A stretch of 64,000 nt of DNA from an uncultured Micrococcales bacterium. GTDB taxonomy: Bacteria; Actinomycetota; Actinomycetes; Actinomycetales; Microbacteriaceae. The notes beneath the pieces were generated by a model, which ran no database searches, was not told the DNA's origin, and saw only the letters and a program-made list of their open reading frames with translations. Location of the stretch: positions 1-64,000 of the forward strand of contig CAIVWH010000020.1 of the NCBI GenBank assembly GCA_903909605.1. The letters are read 5' to 3'. Shown one piece after another: positions 52,601 through 59,019 of this stretch; position 1 is the first letter of the stretch, and every line of letters begins with the position of its first letter. The translations under genes and the position numbers were made by a program.

Positions 52601-55600
52601 CAACGATGACTTTGTCTTTAGCGGCAGTGCCATCGGTTGCCAGATTTCGATCACTCCGATTGCGAGCACCAATGACTACACGATCGCGTTGACTTCGTGC
52701 GGCGACGGATCGCTCACGCTTCAGCTGCTCGACAACGCGGTGACCGACATCGTTGGCAACAGCGGACAGCTCGGAATCTTCTCAAGCACCACAATCGACA
52801 ACACTCCGCCACACCTGAACTCGATTTCGACTTCAGCAACTTCGCCAAGCAACGCGACCTTTGTCACTTTCGCAATCACTTTCAGCGAGAGTGTCACCGG
52901 TCTGATGGCAAACAGCGGTGACTTCACCATCAACACATCGGCAAGTTCAACTTCGTGCTCGTTTGGAACTCTCTCGGGCAGTGGTGCGAGCTATAGCCTG
53001 CGACTAAACAACTGCGGCGATGGAGAAACCGTCAGCATCACCGTGAAGGCTGGCGCAGTCAACGACCTCGCCGGCAACGCGCTCGTCACGCCAATGACAT
53101 CTAACTCGGTCACCTTCGACCGCACTGCTGCGGGCGTGACCTACACGGTTCCAGGCACTGCGAGCACGACAGGTGTTGTGACTATCGTCGCCACATTCAG
53201 CGAACCGGTCACCGGCGTCACGTCATCGGTGTTCAGACAAATCGGCTCGGCGACCACCGGAGCAATCACTGTCACTGCGATCAGCTCGACGGTTTATAAC
53301 CTGACCGTCACCGCGGTCAGTTCGGGCACGGTTGCCTTCGTTTTGGATGGCCCGGTCTACGACGCCGCGCAGAACTCTTCGCCTGAAATGGGAATCTCGG
53401 CAACCTCGAGCGCAGCGAGCGTCACCCTCGCCGGCCTGACCGCGAGCTTCACGACCAACCCGAACCCGCTGGTTCGCGTCAACCCGAGCTATGTGATCAC
53501 CTTCTCTCGCCCGGTTACCGGCCTGACCGCCAGCGACTTCGATGTCACCGCTGCTACCCACTGCTCTGTTGCTGTCGTGGCCACTTCGACCACTGTCTAT
53601 ACGGTCAACACCTCTAACTGTGGCGACGGCCTGACCCAGCTAACCCTTCGTTCGAACACCGTGGTCGACAGCGACAACAACCCGAACATCACCATTTATG
53701 CGGGCCTCGTGACCATCGACAAGACCGCCCCAACTGCAACAATCACGCTGCGCGCCGGCTCACTCATTACCGGCAACCACGTCTTCGATGTGGTCTTCAG
53801 CGAGCCGGTCTTCGGCCTTACCTCGCAAGACTTCACCGTGCCTCTGAGTGCAACTGCCAACGGATGCACGATCACCGGCCCTAACGGAACCGGCACTACT
53901 TATACGGTCAACATGACCGGCTGCCAGAACGGAACCTTCGGCCTCGCGCTGGTCTCTGGCTCGATTGCCGATGAAGCCGGAAACGTTGGCCCAGCGTCGT
54001 TGACCTCAAGTGCGATTGCCACCCAGGCTAAGCCTGAGCCCTCGGCGACTGCAGTTGTCGGAACCGTACCGACCACCCTCATAGCAGTAGCGCCATCCAC
54101 GATCTTCTCGATTATCGACAACACCACTCAGCAGGCACTTCTCTCGGCGAAGATTGTCGTTCCACCGCAGGGTGCTGGTTCGGTTGTTGTTGAGACTTCG
54201 CTCACTCAACTCGCACCTACCGACGCAATCTCGATTTCGGCAGACCAAACGGTTGCCGTTGGCGATCAGCTCTCGGTGCGAGTCGAGGCATCGTCGGCAA
54301 TCGCGCAAGACATGGATGCCGTCGGCTTCTTGATGCTCAACGGAAACTGGGAGTACCTCGGTCGCCAGGCGTTCACCGGCAGTTGGGTTTCGTCGTCGCC
54401 AATGGTCTTTGGCGAGGCCGGAACCTACACACTGAAGATTGTTCTCGTTCCGAAAAACACCGTGGTCAACTTCCATGTGATTCAGGCCGCGTTGAGCGCG
54501 AATCTTTATGACCACATAATTCCAAACCTGATCAAGCCAAAGAGTCTAAACATTCTTGGTTTCAAGTCGGCTTCAATCACGGATGCACAAACCAACGTTG
54601 GTTCGCAGCAGATCACGATCAACATCACCGCGCAACTAAACCCTGGTCAGACTGCACCGGTATTGGTGACTCCGGCTCCACCTGCTGCTCCGGCTCCGGC
54701 TGTCACCCCGACTCCGACGCCAACACCAACTCCAACACCTACTCCAACCCCAACTCCGTCGCGCACGCCTACTCCAACCCCGACTCCAAGTCGCACTCCG
54801 AGTGCTACGCCGACTCCAACCCCTTCGGCTAGCCGCACTCCTTCGGCAACCGCGACCCCAACGCCTACTCCTGTTGCGTCGGCCACTCCGACTCCAACTC
54901 CGAGCGCTTCGGCAAGCTCCGCTCCGAGTGCCTCGCCTTCACAGACTGCAGTGATTGCGGCACCTCAGCCGACCACTCCGCCTGCTCCGGCAGCTGTGCT
55001 TGAGCCGATCGCCCTACCTTCTATTCAGCCTGGTGCCCCGGTTGCTAACCCAGCCATCGGTGCGACCGGTGACGACAACGCACCACCTGCTGCCTTTGAT
55101 CCGCTAGCCAGCTCGGCCGGTGTCGTTGCCGCAACCCAGACCGCAACCCAGACGGTTGCCGTGGTCTCGACCGTGGCCGCCGCCGCTGGTGCTGCTGCCG
55201 CGGCAGCCGCAGCGGGAGCCGCCGCAGGTGCTGCAGCCGGAGCCGCCGCTGGCGCTGCCGGTGGAGCAGCAGCTTCGGGCGCTAGTGCAGGCGGCGCGGC
55301 CCCACGCACTTCAAGTTCAGGCGCGTCAGGCGGCAGCTCAGGCGGTTCGGGCTCAGGCTCGGGCGGCGGCTCGAACAATAACTCGGGCGGCGGCAACATC
55401 CAAACACTTGATGTTGATCACGACGACTACGAGGTCGAGGGCGAACACTTCGGCGACCGACTTCGCATTTGGCGTCGCCGCTGGATGCGCCTGCTTGACC
55501 GACCAAGCCACGCGGCAACCGTCGGCCTCTCACGCATCTCGCCGGTCGCATCCAAGATCGTGAACGACGGCGCATACCTGCGTGCAATCTTCGGCACGCT

Positions 55601-56603
55601 CTCGATCGTCCTTCCGGTTATCGGTCTGCTGCTCGGCGCAACCGGTGTCTCGCAGATCACCGACAAGCTGCTGATGCCAAGCTGGCAGCTCATGCTTCTT
55701 ATTGGCGTGCTCGGCGTATTCGATGCCCTCACCGGTGCGGTCGCGACAATCACATTCGCAATCGGTGCACTCGCAACTCACGGCGTGCACGACGCCAACG
55801 AGGTTCGCCTGCTTCTCGGTGTGATGCTCGTCGGCTTCGCGCCTGGCCTGCTCGCAACTGCGTTCCGCAAGATTCGCAAGGAAGCCCACTGGAACATCAG
55901 CTACTGGTGGGATCGCATCGTCGACCTCGCGGTTGTTACGTTCCTCGCCGGCTGGACCATGTCGAGCGTAGTCTCGACCCTGCCTGCACTCGCCGGCCTC
56001 ACCCTGCCAGCAGCGAACCACGTCACCGACTTCGCACTCGCAGCCGCAGCCGCGATGATCATTCGAATCATCATCGAAGAATTCGCATCGCGCTTCTACC
56101 CAGCGCGCCTGAACTACATCAACCCAACCGAAGTTGCGCAGCCGCACACGCTGCAGAAATACATCGCACTCGCGATTCGCCTCGGCCTGTTCATCTTCGT
56201 TTCGGCAGCGCTTATGGGCGACACCTGGCAGACCTGGGTCGGCTCGTTCCTGTTCATCTTGCCGACACTTCTCGGATGGTATTCAGACCGTCTGCCTAAC
56301 TTCCCTGCGCTGTGGAAGTGGTTGCCTGGCGGCATTCCAGGTTTGGCGTTGAGCTTGGTCATCGCATCGACAACGACCGCGCTCGTCGGAAGTTGGTTGG
56401 GCGCGAGCCCAGAGTTGGCTCAGTGGTCTTTCGTACTTCTGCCAATTCCGCTGCTTGTGCTGAGCATCCTAGGTTTGTTCGGTCGCCACGGCGCTGACCC
56501 AGACGAAGACAAGCCTCTGAAAACCGAGAAGTGGCGCTGGATCTACCGCATCGGCGGAATCGTCATGTTGTTCGTAACCCTGCGCCTCGCCGGCATTCTT
56601 TAG
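46638..56603 (+). CDS. Giant surface protein (about 3321 aa): signal region, Gly-rich domain, Ig-like repeats, one CTLD, seven 101-aa repeats, further Ig-like repeats, Thr/Pro stalk, polytopic C-terminal membrane domain
   Basis: Start trimmed to MTKWRKRLRKF with following hydrophobic segment; C-terminus paralogous to the 3381-aa protein. Confidence 0.92.
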   Translation: MTKWRKRLRKFALTNTKGSSSASMFLVAMLVFALSVFGIQGINAPAAQAAAAQCPADSTYVTYTYSSPNCTATFAYSNTYQTWTVPAGVTSATFSIKGAQGGSGVGAANAGGAGAAVTGTLATTPGQSLYVYVGGAGSNGSGSTAPIPGGFNGGGRGMYWGGSAGGGGGGGASDIRTTVGDYTTRLVVAGGGGGGTGYSGGGNGGAAGNPSAPNATSGGYTSTGATQSGPVAASGYSTASSLGQGSDTNFGVCSLGSSTTGCPAGGGGGGYYGGGAGVTVGAGGSSWYDSTKVSSAAYGTSNNTGNGVVTITYIAGPTVSTFNATNATATNNGYISGTTLTYTINWTMPVTGFTASAITLSGTSGGSGTWSKSLTGSGAGPYTLTVSNSSALQGTVIVSLDSSQVRDSNNNPGVGGTYTNTTTIDTIAPTISAINFSSGSAFQTAQQVSVTFSEAVLGVNANTITLGGTAGSNGTWSKSLTSGSGAGPYVFSIDNPAAINGTITAQVAANAITDLALNNNVAASSTITQTQTMQPGVSLGTLPTFGAGTITLLPNANIYDRTSAANGTLAGLRVSITANYVAGDSMTFTNNNSTTFGTIQTATSASGVLTLTYSGSLPTIPQWQAALRAVKFATSTAGSARTIQVILKPTDGFLYDTMHFYQYINNQYSDGNLAITDAATRSYMGMTGYLVTVRSAAEQTFVYSTIQGGNKGTWLGASDNASATNWKWVVGPDNGVQFSTGATAYGGAYTNWLSGEPNGSAHYILMTTNGGWDDCTACTSGVYSAVGYTVEFGDQVTGDSKATAVLQATGTLAIDASTPVFVFATPSGSSTSNINTFTITATTGTIDCSTVGTTNGDDFTFTNISSISVAQTSSTVCTITANSAIAGGGSGTITLAKAGTYSVLGQNGIAGTQAVTTVSISVSIPDVTPPVLTWTNEANSYLNASTNSTGATFAFTLSEAVQAFTNSAFGFTGTLSCTLGTPSGSGTSWSITVTNCTDGTSGGLYLKANSMRDLAGNYAATVNGTRTITVDTTRPTASFTTKPGSYQNTTTAHYVVTFSEAVSGMTSGKLSVTGTSCSIANYVATSSTVYEFDVTGCADAQSITVTLAANAGSDAAGNTGPSSAVTASTTIDRVAPTASFTTKPSATTNATSSHYVVTFSKAVSGVTASSFNVSGTGCAIANFTATSSTVYAFDVTSCADGTTSVVTLLANSATDTASNTGPASAVTATTTIDRSAPTASFTSKPSSPTNLSTLHFIVTFSKAVTGMSAAKLSVTGTSCAISNFTATSTTVYEFDVISCANGVTAVVTLAANAGTDSASNTGPATAVSVSTTIDRTSATASFTTKPGATTNATTSHYAVTFNKAVTGISASSFSVTGTACSIINFTATSSTVYEFDVSGCADAQSVTVTLAANAGTDAAGNSSPAAAVTATTTIDRVAPTVSFTTKPGATTNASVSHYVVTYSKAVTGLSAASFSVSGTGCAISNFSATSTTVYGFDVSGCADGVTVVVTVLANGATDAAGNTGPASPVTATTTIDRTGPTASFTTKPVSPTNATTLHYAVTFSKAVTGMSAARLTVTGTSCAITNFTATSTTVYEFDVINCANGASVVVTLAANAGTDSASNTGPSAAITASTTIDRSAANATFTTKPTSRTNATTLQYVVTFNKAVTGITAGSFSVTGTGCAIANFTATSSTVYGFDVTGCNDGVSAVVTLAANSGTDAAGNLSPTAAVTATTAVDRTAPSVGSFTTALSARTNATTLTYSLVFSEPLAAGTLIGTDFVVGNCASTPSVSTSDNQTFSISLAGCAAGTVTLKLSAGTVTDIAGNGGPAAASATISLTVDFGVPVASWGSAPTSPTNTDSTWQLNFSKQVTGFTASDLVNAGTAQNCVFSITAITAGWQYSVTVSGCTDGTLIPEISDNSVTDLAGNVGPALNPQSARQATGIVIDLTAPIASWSTTPPSRSHGTLTYVLHFNEAITTAAGNAGALGNDDFVFSGSAIGCQISITPIASTNDYTIALTSCGDGSLTLQLLDNAVTDIVGNSGQLGIFSSTTIDNTPPHLNSISTSATSPSNATFVTFAITFSESVTGLMANSGDFTINTSASSTSCSFGTLSGSGASYSLRLNNCGDGETVSITVKAGAVNDLAGNALVTPMTSNSVTFDRTAAGVTYTVPGTASTTGVVTIVATFSEPVTGVTSSVFRQIGSATTGAITVTAISSTVYNLTVTAVSSGTVAFVLDGPVYDAAQNSSPEMGISATSSAASVTLAGLTASFTTNPNPLVRVNPSYVITFSRPVTGLTASDFDVTAATHCSVAVVATSTTVYTVNTSNCGDGLTQLTLRSNTVVDSDNNPNITIYAGLVTIDKTAPTATITLRAGSLITGNHVFDVVFSEPVFGLTSQDFTVPLSATANGCTITGPNGTGTTYTVNMTGCQNGTFGLALVSGSIADEAGNVGPASLTSSAIATQAKPEPSATAVVGTVPTTLIAVAPSTIFSIIDNTTQQALLSAKIVVPPQGAGSVVVETSLTQLAPTDAISISADQTVAVGDQLSVRVEASSAIAQDMDAVGFLMLNGNWEYLGRQAFTGSWVSSSPMVFGEAGTYTLKIVLVPKNTVVNFHVIQAALSANLYDHIIPNLIKPKSLNILGFKSASITDAQTNVGSQQITINITAQLNPGQTAPVLVTPAPPAAPAPAVTPTPTPTPTPTPTPTPTPSRTPTPTPTPSRTPSATPTPTPSASRTPSATATPTPTPVASATPTPTPSASASSAPSASPSQTAVIAAPQPTTPPAPAAVLEPIALPSIQPGAPVANPAIGATGDDNAPPAAFDPLASSAGVVAATQTATQTVAVVSTVAAAAGAAAAAAAAGAAAGAAAGAAAGAAGGAAASGASAGGAAPRTSSSGASGGSSGGSGSGSGGGSNNNSGGGNIQTLDVDHDDYEVEGEHFGDRLRIWRRRWMRLLDRPSHAATVGLSRISPVASKIVNDGAYLRAIFGTLSIVLPVIGLLLGATGVSQITDKLLMPSWQLMLLIGVLGVFDALTGAVATITFAIGALATHGVHDANEVRLLLGVMLVGFAPGLLATAFRKIRKEAHWNISYWWDRIVDLAVVTFLAGWTMSSVVSTLPALAGLTLPAANHVTDFALAAAAAMIIRIIIEEFASRFYPARLNYINPTEVAQPHTLQKYIALAIRLGLFIFVSAALMGDTWQTWVGSFLFILPTLLGWYSDRLPNFPALWKWLPGGIPGLALSLVIASTTTALVGSWLGASPELAQWSFVLLPIPLLVLSILGLFGRHGADPDEDKPLKTEKWRWIYRIGGIVMLFVTLRLAGIL
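48595..49020 (+). other. CTLD with EPN and WDD motifs
   Basis: MHFYQYINNQYSDGNLAITDAATRSYMGMTGYLVTVRSAAEQTFV...GTWLGASDNASATNWKWVVGPDNG...WLSGEPNGSAHYILMTTNGGWDDC...GYTVEFG. Confidence 0.85.
49728..51848 (+). repeat. Seven tandem repeats of exactly 303 bp (101 codons), Ig-like
   Basis: Asp codon of the D(R/T)xxPTASFTTKP motif at 49728, 50031, 50334, 50637, 50940, 51243, 51546 and the next unit at 51849. Confidence 0.93.
54702..54945 (+). repeat. Low-complexity Thr/Pro/Ser stalk-coding repeat
   Basis: [50 protein letters not shown]. Confidence 0.9.
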
Positions 56604-56648
56604 GCCAGCGGGTAGTCTGGCTGTGTAACCCACTGAGGAGATCAGCCA

Positions 56649-57245
56649 ATGCGCAAATTTCTGGCAATTGCCGCCGCTGCAGCAGCAGTAATCGGCATCA
56701 CCACCGCAACCGTCGCTCCGGCCCAGGCCGCATCGACCCCAACCATTCTCACTGTGAGCAACAAGAACCCATTGCCAGCAGGCGGTCAGAACGAAATTCT
56801 TACCGGCACCAACCTGAACTTGGTCACCGCAGTAATCGTCGACAAGACCGCGGCCCAGATTGTTAGCCAAACCGCAACCAAACTGGTCTTCATCATTCCT
56901 GCTCACGCAGCTGGTCGCGTCGGTTTCACTCTCTATTACAGCGGCAAGAAGCTCGCCTACCCAGACAGCCTGGTTTACAAGGCCGGCCCAACCCGCGCAC
57001 TAGCACCACTTCCTTACATCCCAGACACTCTGAAGGTCGGCGCGAGCTTCTCGATGGTTCCAGGAGACCCGAAGTGGGCAACCAGCGTGCTTAGCCTTAC
57101 GCCGCTGACTTGCAGCGTTGACAGCGCCTTGACCGTGAAGGGCCTAAAGAAGGGCACCTGCCAGCTGCAGATCAGCATCGTTCTCGACACCATGGACCCG
57201 ACATACCGTGGCCGCGACGCGATGTATGACCTGACCGTCAACTAA
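56649..57245 (+). CDS. Small secreted protein with IPT/TIG-like beta domain (198 aa)
   Basis: Signal peptide MRKFLAIAAAAAAVIGITTATVAPAQAAS; NEILTGTNLNLVTAVIVDKTAAQIVSQTATKLVFIIPAHAAGRVGFTLYY. Confidence 0.75.
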   Translation: MRKFLAIAAAAAAVIGITTATVAPAQAASTPTILTVSNKNPLPAGGQNEILTGTNLNLVTAVIVDKTAAQIVSQTATKLVFIIPAHAAGRVGFTLYYSGKKLAYPDSLVYKAGPTRALAPLPYIPDTLKVGASFSMVPGDPKWATSVLSLTPLTCSVDSALTVKGLKKGTCQLQISIVLDTMDPTYRGRDAMYDLTVN

Positions 57246-57264
57246 TTACCCAGTTTCAAGGATG

Positions 57265-57295
57265 ACCCGCCGGCCCAGCTGGCGGGTTTTTCCGT
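57265..57295 (+). terminator. Rho-independent terminator
   Basis: ACCCGCC...GGCGGGT followed by TTTTTCC. Confidence 0.8.
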
Positions 57296-57397
57296 TTCCG
57301 TAATAAAAGCGTGGCTTCCCCGTATACCTAGATATCTGCCAATATTGGGGCAGAGGGCGTTTGTTAGCCCATCCCAGCGCAATCGAAAGGTGAAACC

Positions 57398-58822
57398 ATG
57401 GCCAAGCCAAAGCGTCACCTTCGCGCAGTCGGCGACAATCTGAACGCCGCCGAGATTCGCCCGGATGAGGTCAGCCTCGACACCACAGTTTTTAACGCGA
57501 TTCCAGAAGACGACGAACTCGACGCCATGCTCGACGAAGTCAGCGACGAAGAGTTCGGCCAGGTCGAACTAAAAGACGCAAAGCCGGTCAAGCTCAAGGA
57601 GTGGAAGGCCGAAGAGTTCGCGAGCATTTACATTCGCTTCCGCCCGCACCTCGAGCGTCACGCGCGAAAGTTCTTGACCAACCGTTCGCAGATCGACGAA
57701 GTCGTTCAAGACGCATTCCTCTACCTCATGGTTTCGCTTCCTGAACTCGACAGCGAGATCGGCGTGCTTCGCTTCCTTAAGTGGAAGGTCAAGAATCTCT
57801 GCATCGATGTTTATCGTGCACAGGGTCGCGCATACGTCAACAACATCGACGACATCGCAGAACCAGCATCACTCGATGCCGAAGTTGGTTCGCACCTCGA
57901 GCAGGCCGACGATGCAGCAATCGTGAAACTCGCGATGTCAAAACTCAATCCACGCCACCGCGAAGTTTTGGTCGCATCGATCTACGAAGAAAAGTCGACC
58001 GCAGAAATTGCAGCGCAGGTTGGCCTCAGCGAAAACGCAACGCTGCAGCTTCTCTACCGCGCTCGCGGTGCATTCAAGAAGGCGCTGCTCGGCGATGTCG
58101 ACACCGATGGAATGTCGATGGCCGCAATTCTTTCAGTCGCCGCTCGCAAGGCTGGCGAAGAAGCAAAGAAGTATGGCGTGCAGGCGATGGTGTTGGTTTT
58201 GTTCCTCGCCCTCGGCGTTGGTGCACTGTTTAACTTCAACCGCGGTTCGCAGGCGCACACCGTTGCATCGCAAACTCAGCAAACCACCAAGCCGGTTGTT
58301 CCAAGCACTTCGCAGCCTGACGGCAATGTCACTGCAAACAAACCCGCGGCGAACGGCACCGTAACCGCGAACACTGCGGCCAAGGTTGTCAAAGAGGTTC
58401 CTCAGGTTGAAGACTTCTACCAGCTCAACCCAATCAAGGCGGCTACCGCCTCGACTATCGCCAGCGCCAACTCGCGCACCGACATCACGGTCTACCGCTC
58501 GAGCAAGACCGATGCCACCCAATACGCCATCCAGGGCGAGGATGGCCTAACCGCCAGCTTCAGTTTCGTGAACGGCACCATCACAAACCTGATCTTCCGC
58601 GTGAACGCCGATGGCATTGCCTACAGTGCCTTTGGCATGAACATCCAGGTTCAAAGCCTCGGGGCCGGCCAGTTCGCCGTCGTGGGCACCATGAGCGACC
58701 TGATCGACCTGAACAACCTGGTTTACACGGGCAATGCGCTCTCAAAGGCCTCATTTGCCCTGAATATGACCCTCACCGATGGCGCCAGCACAGGCAACCT
58801 GATCCTTCAGGCCAGCAACTAG
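57398..58822 (+). CDS. Sigma-70/ECF-like sigma factor fused to a TM helix and extracytoplasmic C-terminal domain (474 aa)
   Basis: Region 2-like IYIRFRPHLERHARKFLTNRSQIDEVVQDAFLYLM; region 4-like LNPRHREVLVASIYEEKSTAEIAAQVGLSENATLQLLYRARGAFKKAL; TM AMVLVLFLALGVGALF; then Thr/Gln/Pro linker and about 140-aa domain. Confidence 0.85.
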   Translation: MAKPKRHLRAVGDNLNAAEIRPDEVSLDTTVFNAIPEDDELDAMLDEVSDEEFGQVELKDAKPVKLKEWKAEEFASIYIRFRPHLERHARKFLTNRSQIDEVVQDAFLYLMVSLPELDSEIGVLRFLKWKVKNLCIDVYRAQGRAYVNNIDDIAEPASLDAEVGSHLEQADDAAIVKLAMSKLNPRHREVLVASIYEEKSTAEIAAQVGLSENATLQLLYRARGAFKKALLGDVDTDGMSMAAILSVAARKAGEEAKKYGVQAMVLVLFLALGVGALFNFNRGSQAHTVASQTQQTTKPVVPSTSQPDGNVTANKPAANGTVTANTAAKVVKEVPQVEDFYQLNPIKAATASTIASANSRTDITVYRSSKTDATQYAIQGEDGLTASFSFVNGTITNLIFRVNADGIAYSAFGMNIQVQSLGAGQFAVVGTMSDLIDLNNLVYTGNALSKASFALNMTLTDGASTGNLILQASN

Positions 58823-58837
58823 CCAAGGCGCCAAAAC

Positions 58838-58853
58838 TGGGGTCAAAACCCCA
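58838..58853 (+). terminator. Weak hairpin after the sigma factor gene
   Basis: TGGGGT-caaa-ACCCCA, poor downstream U tract. Confidence 0.3.
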
Positions 58854-58924
58854 AAATCTTTGAAAAAAGATCGCTCGAGACCGTAATAAACCGTCTGAAA
58901 CCTCGTTACTAAAGGTATAAGCCC

Positions 58925-58953
58925 TTGGTTTCGGCCTGCTTGGTTGGTAGAAT
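58925..58953 (+). promoter_or_regulatory. Candidate promoter for the 801-aa surface protein
   Basis: TTGGTT, 17-nt spacer, TAGAAT. Confidence 0.4.
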
Positions 58954-59019
58954 CTAAGAGCTTGTGCCCGCTAAATCATTGGGATCTAGCGGACAAACCA
59001 AGAAAAAACAAAGGAAATC

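Noticed and set aside
54647-54886. Minus-strand GVGVGV-rich ORF (and the similar one at 26796-27176)
   Set aside because: Reverse-strand reading of the (TP)n stalk repeat; not a plausible gene.
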